A stretch of DNA of 64,000 nt from Deinococcus aerolatus (GTDB lineage: Bacteria > Deinococcota > Deinococci > Deinococcales > Deinococcaceae), in contig NZ_BMOL01000005.1 in NCBI RefSeq assembly GCF_014647055.1, positions 118,603 to 182,602 on the forward strand, written 5' to 3'. Of the stretch, positions 52,813-64,000 are shown piece after piece. The notes under the pieces are model-generated. The model had not been told where the DNA came from, searched no databases, and saw nothing but the letters and a program-made list of their open reading frames with translations. Position numbers and translations under genes: made by a program. Position 1 is the stretch's first letter. Each line of letters opens with the position of its first letter.

Positions 52813-52958
52813 GCCTGATTGTAGGAGCTTCCTGATCTAAAGGCCAGATAAAGGTGTGAGACCCGTCCGCTCACGCAGCCTGCACCGGGGGTTTTCCGGC
52901 GGTTGTCCCGCGATCCGGGTCACCGTCACCGCTGGACGCGCCAGATACACTTGGGCCG

Positions 52959-54747
<1,789 letters not shown>

Positions 54748-54767
<20 letters not shown>

Positions 54768-54871
54768 CGGTGAAACAAGCAGGAGAGTAGGAGACAAATT
54801 GGATCTACCCCACCCAATTCGAGCTGCTTGACTGTAACCCGCGTTTCACGGGAAACTTGACGGTGAAACAA
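54748..54871. repeat. two 31-bp direct repeats, each with a parS-like site
   Basis: An identical 31-base segment occurs at 54748-54778 and 54841-54871. Each contains GTTTCACGGGAAAC (54750-54763 and 54843-54856), which differs from the ParB site TGTTTCACGTGAAACA in three of 16 positions, and a second inverted half GTGAAA. The parA and parB genes follow 1.2 kb further. The first copy codes for the end of MnmG. Confidence 0.8.
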
Positions 54872-54884
54872 TGGAGGGGCAGGA

Positions 54885-55205
54885 TTGAATACTTTTGAAG
54901 AGGGCCTGTTGCTGGGCATTCTGATTGGCGAGGGACATTTCGGCGGGGATGGAAAACAGCCCCAGATCACGCTGCGAATGCATACGCGACATCAGGCGCT
55001 GTTTGAAACGATGCTCCGGCTGTGTCCGGGGTCCAAACTGTACGGCCCCTACGAGCACGGTGGTCGCAGCTACTTTCAGTGGATGGCGCGGGGGCAGGTG
55101 CTGCGTGAAACCCTGTTGCCGCTGCTGGACCGCCTGCCGCTGCGCGACATCGATACGCATGTGTATGAGCGGTATGCCGACATGAAAGAGAGGTACCACC
55201 TGTGA
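54885..55205 (+). CDS. mini LAGLIDADG-like protein
   Basis: 106 residues from TTG 54885, after [26 protein letters not shown] resembles the LAGLIDADG helix followed by the first strand (Gly-Glu-Gly), and [19 protein letters not shown] and [12 protein letters not shown] fit the strands and helix of one such half. Homing endonucleases need two halves, so this would act as a homodimer if active, or serve as a DNA-binding protein. It overlaps rsmG by four bases and so belongs to its operon, right next to the parS-like repeats. Confidence 0.6.
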   Translation: MNTFEEGLLLGILIGEGHFGGDGKQPQITLRMHTRHQALFETMLRLCPGSKLYGPYEHGGRSYFQWMARGQVLRETLLPLLDRLPLRDIDTHVYERYADMKERYHL

Positions 55206-55951
55206 ACCGCGACGGACTGGACTTGCTGCAACGCGGCGCTGCACTGCTGGAGCTGGACCTTACCGCCCAGTTGCCCGCCTTCGAACACCTGTTTTCGCTG
55301 CTTCAGGCCGGCAACGAACGCCTGAACCTCACGGCCCTCAAAACTGAGGAAGATATTGTCCTCAAGCACTTTGTGGACTCCCTGACCTGCCTGCGCGGCG
55401 GATATCTGGAAGGTGAACTGAAGGTGCTGGACCTGGGGACCGGCGCCGGATTCCCCACCTTTCCCCTGGCCCTGGTGAGGCCCAACCTGCACTTCACAGC
55501 AGTGGATTCGATTCGCAAGAAGATCGACTTTGTGCGCGATACGGCGACGCAGCTCAGCCTTCCCCAGGTCACGCCGCTGGTGGGGCGGGCCGAAATGCTG
55601 GGACGCAGCCCGGACCACCGGGAACGTTATGACCGTGTGGTGGTCCGGGCGGTGGCCTCCCTGCCGGTGCTGGCGGAACTGGCCCTGCCTCTCTTGCGTG
55701 AGGGTGGCCTGCTGGTGGCACAAAAAGGAGCCATCACTGCCGAGGAGCTGAATGCTGGGCGCCGCGCGGCAGGAGAGGTGCGCGGCAAGGTGCAGGTGGT
55801 TGATCCGTTTGACCTGCCCATCCTGGGAGACGCGCGAACCCTGATTGTCATTGAGAAACTTGGGCCGACGCCGTCGAAGTACCCACGGCGCGCGGGGGTA
55901 CCCACCGCCCAGCCGCTGTTCTGGACCCCGCCGCCCAGGACAGCACGCTAA
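55202..55951 (+). CDS. rsmG: 16S rRNA G527 methyltransferase RsmG (GidB)
   Basis: 249 residues from GTG 55202 in a GTGA overlap. [23 protein letters not shown]-binding [17 protein letters not shown], and [27 protein letters not shown] match RsmG. It makes m7G527 in 16S rRNA. It follows the mini LAGLIDADG-like gene and precedes parA by 86 bases. Confidence 0.95.
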   Translation: MNRDGLDLLQRGAALLELDLTAQLPAFEHLFSLLQAGNERLNLTALKTEEDIVLKHFVDSLTCLRGGYLEGELKVLDLGTGAGFPTFPLALVRPNLHFTAVDSIRKKIDFVRDTATQLSLPQVTPLVGRAEMLGRSPDHRERYDRVVVRAVASLPVLAELALPLLREGGLLVAQKGAITAEELNAGRRAAGEVRGKVQVVDPFDLPILGDARTLIVIEKLGPTPSKYPRRAGVPTAQPLFWTPPPRTAR

Positions 55952-56037
55952 AGTGGGGGCAAAGGTGAGGTTGACTTGATGGGAGACGGACAGAACAGAC
56001 GGCTGCACGAGGCCGGGCCGGCAGACAGGAGGGCGCA

Positions 56038-56787
56038 ATGAAGGTACTGGGGCTGGTCAACCAGAAGGGCGGGGTAGGCAAGACCACCACCGCCATCAAT
56101 CTGGCCGCCTACCTCGCAGCGGGGGGGCGGCGGGTGCTGCTGCTGGACATGGACCCCCAGGGCAACGCCACCAGCGGCCTGGGCCTGCGCGGCGCGGAGG
56201 TAGGGCTATACGAGGCCCTGGAAGACCCGGCCCGCGCCGCCGAATGCATCCGGTCCACCAATCAATCGGGTCTGGACCTGCTGCCCGCGACCCCTGACCT
56301 GGCCGGGGCAGGGGTGGAGCTGGCCGACGATCCGGACGCCCTGGGCCGTCTGCTGGGCCATCTGACGCAGTACGACCTGGTGCTGGTGGACGCGCCGCCC
56401 TCGCTGGGGCCACTAACGGTGAACGTGCTGGCCGCTGCCGACGCCCTATTGATTCCCCTGCAGGCCGAGTACTACGCGCTGGAAGGGCTAGCCGGGCTGA
56501 TGGAGACGGTGGAGCGGGTCCAGGGCGGCCTCAACCCCCGGTTAAAAGTGCTGGGCGTGGTACTGACCATGTTTGACGGACGCACCAATCTGGCCCAGGA
56601 GGTCGAGACGATGGTGCGTCAGCACTTCGGTGATCTGGTGTTCTGGTCCGTGATCCCGCGCAATGTGCGGCTCTCGGAAGCGCCCAGCTTTTCCAAGCCG
56701 ATCAACGCCTTTGCGCCGCTGTCCAGCGGGGCCGCCGCCTACAAACGGCTGGCCGAGGAGGTGATGTCCCGTGTCGAGAAAATCTAG
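56038..56787 (+). CDS. parA: chromosome partitioning ATPase ParA (Soj)
   Basis: 249 residues from ATG 56038. Deviant Walker [38 protein letters not shown] (A'), [18 protein letters not shown] (Walker B) and [18 protein letters not shown] are typical of chromosomal Soj proteins, without an N-terminal HTH. It works with ParB and parS in segregation and regulates DnaA in some bacteria. It overlaps parB by 17 bases. Confidence 0.96.
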   Translation: MKVLGLVNQKGGVGKTTTAINLAAYLAAGGRRVLLLDMDPQGNATSGLGLRGAEVGLYEALEDPARAAECIRSTNQSGLDLLPATPDLAGAGVELADDPDALGRLLGHLTQYDLVLVDAPPSLGPLTVNVLAAADALLIPLQAEYYALEGLAGLMETVERVQGGLNPRLKVLGVVLTMFDGRTNLAQEVETMVRQHFGDLVFWSVIPRNVRLSEAPSFSKPINAFAPLSSGAAAYKRLAEEVMSRVEKI

Positions 56788-57625
56788 CCTGGGCCGGGGC
56801 CTGGACGCCCTGCTGGCCCGCCCGGTGACGGACACGGCCCCACCGGGCAGCGCCGGGGGCGTGCAGACCCTCAACATTGACCGCATCGTGCAGGCGGGCT
56901 ATCAGCCGCGTCAGGTTTTCGAACCGGGCTCGCTGGCCGAACTGGCCCAGAGCATCCGTGAGAAGGGCATCATCCAGCCGTTGCTGGTGCGCCCACGCGG
57001 CGAGGCCTTCGAGATCGTGGCCGGCGAGCGGCGCTGGCGGGCCAGTCAGCTCGCTGGACTGACCGAGTTGCCGGTGATCATCCGCGATCTGGGGGACCGC
57101 GAAGCCCTGGAAATCGCCATCGTCGAGAACCTGCAGCGCGAGGATCTGGGGCCACTGGAAGAGGCGCGGGCCTATCAGGCCCTGCTGGACCAGGGCCTGA
57201 ACCAGGAGGGGGTGGCGCAGGCAGTGGGCAAGGGCCGCAGCACCGTGTCCAACGCCCTGCGCCTGCTGACCCTGGGCGAGGGGGCCCTGCGCGCCCTGGA
57301 CAGCGGCAAGATCAGCGCCGGTCATGCCCGCGCCATCCTGGCCCAGGCGGACGGGGACCGCGCCTGGGCACTGGAACAGATCACCACGCGAGGCCTGAGC
57401 GTACGCGAGGCCGAGGCGCTGCGCCGCGAGGGCAGGCCCCGGGCCGGTGCCCCGGTCAAGGTCAACCCGCCGCGCACCTACCGTCAGCTGGAGCTGGACC
57501 TGAGTCGACGCACCGGTACCCGCGTCCGCATCACCGGCGAGGGCAAGGGGAAAGTAGAGCTGAATTACGCTTCGCGTGAGGAACTTGACCGGCTGCTGAA
57601 CCTGCTGGGTTTTGAGGCCGAGTAG
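56771..57625 (+). CDS. parB: chromosome partitioning protein ParB (Spo0J)
   Basis: 284 residues from GTG 56771. The start [17 protein letters not shown] is usual for ParB, the CTPase part has [29 protein letters not shown] and [14 protein letters not shown], the HTH reads [20 protein letters not shown], and the C-terminal dimer part ends [13 protein letters not shown]. It binds parS, loads along DNA and stimulates ParA. Confidence 0.96.
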   Translation: MSRKSSLGRGLDALLARPVTDTAPPGSAGGVQTLNIDRIVQAGYQPRQVFEPGSLAELAQSIREKGIIQPLLVRPRGEAFEIVAGERRWRASQLAGLTELPVIIRDLGDREALEIAIVENLQREDLGPLEEARAYQALLDQGLNQEGVAQAVGKGRSTVSNALRLLTLGEGALRALDSGKISAGHARAILAQADGDRAWALEQITTRGLSVREAEALRREGRPRAGAPVKVNPPRTYRQLELDLSRRTGTRVRITGEGKGKVELNYASREELDRLLNLLGFEAE

Positions 57626-57705
57626 CAGGAATCACCGGTAGAGGAAAAAGGGGAGACGGAGAGGTTGGAACGCCTCTCCCTCCTGCTTTGCCCCTCTCTT
57701 TCCCG

Positions 57706-59088
<1,383 letters not shown>

Positions 59089-59288
59089 GCCCGGCAGTAT
59101 TTCACGCACCGCCCTCTGGACCATGAACCGCAGCTGACGGGGTGGCAGGCTGAGGCCTGGAAACCCCTTGTCTTCCGCCGCGCGGCTGACGATGCGGCCG
59201 GGCGGCCAGGAGGGGGGTGGTATGCTGACCCGCGCTACGCAGTACGTAAGGGAGGTGCGCGCCTATCTCGCAGGAAATCTGGTCGGAC

Positions 59289-60650
59289 GTGCTGGGGTAC
59301 GTCCGCAAGAACATTTCGGAAGTTGAATACCACACCTGGTTTGCGCCGGTGAAGAACCTGGGGGTGCAGGAGGGCTCGCTGGTGCTGGGTGTTCGCAATT
59401 CCTTCGCGCAGGAATGGTTTCGCAAGCACTACCTGGAGCTGCTGGAAGACGCCCTCCGCTCGCTGGGCGCTCAGAACCCACAGGTCAGTTTTCAGGTGCT
59501 GCCCGCCGCGCAGGACACGCTGCTGTCCCTCAACGATCCGCCGCCCGCACCCAGCAGGCCGCCGTCCAGCTCGACTGGCGGCCCCTCGGCGCAGGACCAG
59601 GCCGAAAATCGCAAGCGGTTGAATCCCAAGTACACCTTCGAGAACTTCGTGGTGGGGCCGAACAACAACCTCGCGCACGCGGCGGCAATGGGCGTGGCCG
59701 AGTCGCCGGGCAAGGCGTACAATCCGCTGTTTATTTACGGGGACGTGGGGCTGGGCAAGACCCACCTGATGCACGCGGTGGGGCACTACATGTCCGAGCG
59801 CTTTCCCGACAAACGCATCGAGTACGTGTCCACCGAGTCGTTTACCAATGACCTGATCAACGCCATCCGCGACGACAAGATGACGCAGTTTCGCAACCGC
59901 TACCGCAGCGTGGACCTGCTGCTGGTGGACGACATCCAGTTTCTGGCGGGCAAGGAACGCACCCAGGAGGAGTTCTTTCACACTTTCAACGCGCTGTACG
60001 AGAACCACAAGCAGATCATCCTCAGCTCGGACCGGCCTCCCAAGGACATCCAGACCCTGGAAGGGCGGCTGAGAAGCCGCTTCGAGTGGGGCCTGATCAC
60101 CGACATCCAGTCCCCGGAGTACGAGACGCGGGTGGCCATCCTCAAGATGAACGCGGAGCACAACCGCATCGACATTCCGCAGGACGTGCTGGAACTGATT
60201 GCCCGGCAGGTGACCAAGAACATCCGCGAGCTTGAGGGCGCCCTGATGCGTGTCGTGGCCTTTTCCAGCCTGAACAACGTGCCGTTCTCGCGGGGTGTGG
60301 CGGCCAAGGCCCTGAGCAACATCTTCGCGCCGCGCGAAGTAAAAGTCGAGATGATGGATGTACTCCGTCAGGTGGCGTCCCACTTCAACATGCCTCCTGA
60401 CGTGATTCGGGGCTCGGGCCGGGTGCGCGAGGTGGTGGTGCCGCGTCAGGTGGCGCAGTACCTGATTCGTGAGCTGACGGACCACTCCCTGCCGGAAATT
60501 GGACAATTCTTCGGTAGAGACCATTCCACCGTCATGCATGCCATCAGCAAAGTCACAGAACAGCTGGGCAAAGATCAGGAGATCACCGCCTCAGTTGAGC
60601 TGCTGCGGCGCAAGATGCAGGGGCTGGATGATGAAGATCTGGATGCATAA
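59289..60650 (+). CDS. dnaA: replication initiator DnaA (true start unclear)
   Basis: 453 residues from GTG 59289. The frame upstream codes ISQEIWSD, which belongs to the family N-terminus, but between the TAA at 59247 and this GTG there is no ATG, GTG or TTG. GGGAGG at 59250-59255 stands nine bases before ATC 59265, so a rare ATC start is possible. Domain [43 protein letters not shown], and SSDRPPKDI; domain [16 protein letters not shown], the DnaA-box-binding signature. It opens the origin located just after it. Confidence 0.95.
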   Translation: MLGYVRKNISEVEYHTWFAPVKNLGVQEGSLVLGVRNSFAQEWFRKHYLELLEDALRSLGAQNPQVSFQVLPAAQDTLLSLNDPPPAPSRPPSSSTGGPSAQDQAENRKRLNPKYTFENFVVGPNNNLAHAAAMGVAESPGKAYNPLFIYGDVGLGKTHLMHAVGHYMSERFPDKRIEYVSTESFTNDLINAIRDDKMTQFRNRYRSVDLLLVDDIQFLAGKERTQEEFFHTFNALYENHKQIILSSDRPPKDIQTLEGRLRSRFEWGLITDIQSPEYETRVAILKMNAEHNRIDIPQDVLELIARQVTKNIRELEGALMRVVAFSSLNNVPFSRGVAAKALSNIFAPREVKVEMMDVLRQVASHFNMPPDVIRGSGRVREVVVPRQVAQYLIRELTDHSLPEIGQFFGRDHSTVMHAISKVTEQLGKDQEITASVELLRRKMQGLDDEDLDA

Positions 60651-60726
60651 TCATAATTTCATATTTTGTCTTCAGCAGAATAAGTTCCAAAACGCGTTCC
60701 AAAACGGTGTGTAGACTTTCACAAGC

Positions 60727-60980
60727 TGTGGATAACCCTGTGGATAACCTGTGGATAACCCCGTTTTTTCTGTGGATGATTTTGTGGATAACTCGCCTTT
60801 CTGACACCCCTGTGGATAACCCCCCTTTTTATCCACAGGTTATCCACAGGCAAGTGCCACTTATCCACAATTTTGTCCACAGGCAGAAGTTGCGCCCAGC
60901 GCACCTTCAAGCCACTTATCCACAGTTTCCACAGGCCCTATTACTACTACTACTATCTTTTATAGTTATTTAAAGACAGG
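60727..60980. other. oriC: oriC: DnaA-box cluster with unwinding module
   Basis: Perfect boxes TTATCCACA or its complement stand at 60727, 60739, 60750, 60783, 60811 (minus) and 60829, 60840, 60861, 60916 (plus). Near matches are at 60771 (TGTGGATGA) and 60873 (TTGTCCACA), and TTTCCACAG is at 60926. The last boxes are followed by a GC patch (GGCCC) and then CTA/TTA triplets at 60938-60955, i.e. DnaA-trio repeats, and by an A/T-rich run. Two boxes, GC patch and trios match the basal unwinding module described for bacterial origins. Confidence 0.92.
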
Positions 60981-61099
60981 TAAGAGATAGGTGTTGGAAG
61001 GCAAACCAGAAATTCTTAGATCAAGTCCAAAAAGTGAGATGTTGACATGAGACGAAATTCAAAGTTGGAATCCGGCAAAGGCATCCGAAGGGATCAGCC

Positions 61100-62188
61100 G
61101 TGAAAGCCCACGTCACCAAGAAAATTCTGAGCGAGGGGCTGGGCCTGCTGGAACGGGTGGTGCCCAGCCGCAGCAGCAATCCGTTGCTGACCTCGTTGAA
61201 AGTCGAGGCAAGCGAGGCCGGGCTGACGCTGAGCGGCACGAATCTGGAAATCGACCTGTCGTGCTTTGTGCCCGCCGAAGTTCAGGAGCCGAAAGACTTC
61301 GTGGTTCCCGCCCACCTGTTTGCGCAGATCGTCCGCAACCTAGGCGGCGAGCTGGTGGAACTGGAACTGGTGGGGCAGGAGCTGGCTGTCCGGGCCGGCG
61401 GGTCGGATTTCAAACTGCAGACCGGTGACACCGAGGCGTACCCGCCGCTGAGCTTCCCGAGCAACGCGGACCTGAGCCTGAACGCCGAGGAACTGGCCCG
61501 CGCCCTGGGCAGCGTGCGTTACGCCGCCAGCAACGAGGCTTTTCAGGCGGTGTTTCGGGGCATCAAGCTCGAACACCACACCGAAACCGGTTCTGCGCGG
61601 GTGGTGGCCAGCGACGGCTACCGCGTGGCGATTCGTGATTTTCCGGCCAGCGGCGATGGCCGCAACCTGATCATTCCGGCCCGCAGCGTCGATGAGCTGA
61701 TTCGCGTGCTGAAGGACGGCGAGGCCCGATTCACGTATGGCGAGGGCATGCTCAGCGTCACCACCGACCGCGTGCGGATGAACCTCAAGCTGCTGGACGG
61801 CGATTTCCCGGACTACGAGCGCGTGATTCCCAAAGACATCAAGCTGCAGGTCACCCTGCCCGCCACTGCCCTCAAGGAAGCCGTGAACCGCGTGGCCGTG
61901 CTGGCCGACAAGAATGCCAACAACCGTGTCGAGTTTCTGGTGTCCGAGGGGCAGCTGCGTCTGGCAGCCGAGGGCGATTACGGCCGTGCCCAGGACACCC
62001 TGGCCGTCACGCAAGGGGGCGTGGAACCGGCCATGAGCCTCGCTTTCAACGCCAGGCACGTCCTTGACGCCCTGGGTCCCATTGAGGGTGAGGCCGAGCT
62101 TCTGTTCTCCGGCTCCACAAGCCCCGCTATCTTCCGCGCAAGTGGCGGAGGTGGCTACATGGCTGTCATGGTCACGCTGCGCGTCTAA
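61100..62188 (+). CDS. dnaN: DNA polymerase III sliding clamp (beta subunit)
   Basis: 362 residues from GTG 61100, with GAAGGGA upstream. Three topologically equal domains; [53 protein letters not shown] and the end with [18 protein letters not shown] match the clamp family. It encircles DNA and tethers polymerase. It lies between the two DnaA-box clusters, as in many bacteria. Confidence 0.97.
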   Translation: MKAHVTKKILSEGLGLLERVVPSRSSNPLLTSLKVEASEAGLTLSGTNLEIDLSCFVPAEVQEPKDFVVPAHLFAQIVRNLGGELVELELVGQELAVRAGGSDFKLQTGDTEAYPPLSFPSNADLSLNAEELARALGSVRYAASNEAFQAVFRGIKLEHHTETGSARVVASDGYRVAIRDFPASGDGRNLIIPARSVDELIRVLKDGEARFTYGEGMLSVTTDRVRMNLKLLDGDFPDYERVIPKDIKLQVTLPATALKEAVNRVAVLADKNANNRVEFLVSEGQLRLAAEGDYGRAQDTLAVTQGGVEPAMSLAFNARHVLDALGPIEGEAELLFSGSTSPAIFRASGGGGYMAVMVTLRV

Positions 62189-62279
62189 GGGGCCAGTGGG
62201 GGCCTTGGCGGGGCATCTACTCGGTGGCATCCCGTCTTCGGTTTGGGTCTGCCTGGAATTCACTTCGTCTTTAACAAAG

Positions 62280-62321
62280 TTATCCACAGTTATTCCGGCT
62301 GTGGATAACTTTTGTGGATAA
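62280..62321. other. second, small DnaA-box cluster after dnaN
   Basis: TTATCCACA at 62280-62288 and its complement at 62300-62308 and 62313-62321, all perfect. With the cluster before dnaN this makes the origin region bipartite around dnaN. The remaining bases of 62189-62473 hold no gene; the eno promoter must be here but is not clear. Confidence 0.85.
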
Positions 62322-62455
62322 CTCTCGTCTCAGCCGTAATTTTCTGGCCATCCAGGGTGGTGTTAGACCAGAGGCGCCCTGCTGTAGCAAGAGGCGCTTA
62401 TAGTGTCCGAGATACACCTGCTCGCCCTGTGAATTGGAAATTGGGTGCGGGGTGA

Positions 62456-63742
<1,287 letters not shown>

Positions 63743-63751
63743 AGCGAAAAC

Positions 63752-63801
63752 ACAGGCGGCGGACGCTGGAAATCGGGACAATTCCAGGGTTCGCCGCCTG
63801 T
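63752..63801 (+). terminator. nested hairpin between eno and pyk
   Basis: ACAGGCGGCG (63752-63761) pairs with CGCCGCCTGT (63792-63801), and inside it CTGGAA pairs with TTCCAG. It is ten bases after the eno stop. There is no U-run, so it may attenuate rather than end transcription into pyk. Confidence 0.5.
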
Positions 63802-63868
63802 TCAAATGCAACTGGAACCACTTCCAAGTACACTGATCTTTTGAGCTCCACCGCAAACGAGGAACGCC

Positions 63869-64000
63869 ATGAAACATTTTGATCGAGCCACCAAGATCGT
63901 TGCCACCGTCGGGCCGGCCAGCCGCAGCCCCGAAGTGCTGGGCCGCATGATGGACGCCGGACTGAACGTCGTCCGCATGAATTTCAGCCACGGCGATCCC
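63869..64000 (+). CDS. pyk: pyruvate kinase (5' part)
   Basis: From ATG 63869, with GAGGAA upstream; 44 residues are visible before the window ends. [20 protein letters not shown] and [14 protein letters not shown] are the N-terminal pyruvate kinase motifs (Arg and Asn of the active site in RMNFSHG). It makes ATP and pyruvate from phosphoenolpyruvate. Confidence 0.95.
   Translation, partial: MKHFDRATKIVATVGPASRSPEVLGRMMDAGLNVVRMNFSHGDP

Overview
The window looks like a piece of a Deinococcus chromosome. It is GC-rich, and the right end carries the mnmG - rsmG - parA - parB - vanW - dnaA - dnaN - eno - pyk order together with a replication origin full of DnaA boxes. A bacillithiol reductase (YpdA/Bdr), a futalosine-route prenyltransferase, a response regulator resembling the Deinococcus radioresistance regulator DrRRA and a dnaJ without zinc finger all fit that lineage. 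The species cannot be named from sequence alone.

Region 1 (1-3.9 kb) is the end of a CRISPR locus: the 3' part of cas2, a CARF-HEPN ribonuclease of the Csm6 type and cas6, followed by an unrecognised coiled-coil protein. No repeat array and no effector complex genes are in view. Region 2 (about 4.2-16.6 kb) is accessory DNA. It has small unknown genes, a stub of a type I restriction R subunit fused to foreign sequence, a large unknown minus-strand gene, and then a rightward block: a small cysteine-containing protein, a divergent TnpB-like RuvC nuclease, an NrS-1-like primase fragment, an orphan protein resembling only the N-terminal half of TnpB, an AT-rich control region, an excisionase-like HTH protein, a PrimPol-helicase and a tyrosine integrase. 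The integrase ends beside the 3' end of a tRNA-Arg, as expected for an integrated element. The left attachment site was not found, so the left boundary is unknown.

Region 3 (16.6-52.8 kb) is core chromosome: three tRNAs on the minus strand, mqnP, a nucleotidyl cyclase, a two-component system, the dnaK-grpE-dnaJ heat-shock cluster with a recognisable promoter and HAIR-like site, efp, tRNA-Cys and tRNA-Val, a CapD-type nucleotide-sugar dehydratase, acyl-CoA dehydrogenase, a Crp regulator, coaBC, argR, transporters, aminotransferases, dprA, a second two-component system and the branched-chain 2-oxoacid dehydrogenase genes behind a TetR-type palindrome.

Region 4 (52.9-64 kb) is the origin region. 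mnmG, a mini LAGLIDADG-like gene, rsmG, parA and parB form a rightward group with two parS-like sites at the end of mnmG. dnaA, the main DnaA-box cluster with an unwinding module (two boxes, GC patch, DnaA-trio run), dnaN, a second small DnaA-box cluster, eno and the start of pyk follow.

The most unusual part is the TnpB-like / primase / TnpB-N cassette at 7.6-11.3 kb. The nuclease has no start codon in frame unless a run of seven A directly after a well-placed ATG is read with one extra base, two strong hairpins lie just upstream of it, and it has no room for transposon ends because it overlaps the next gene.
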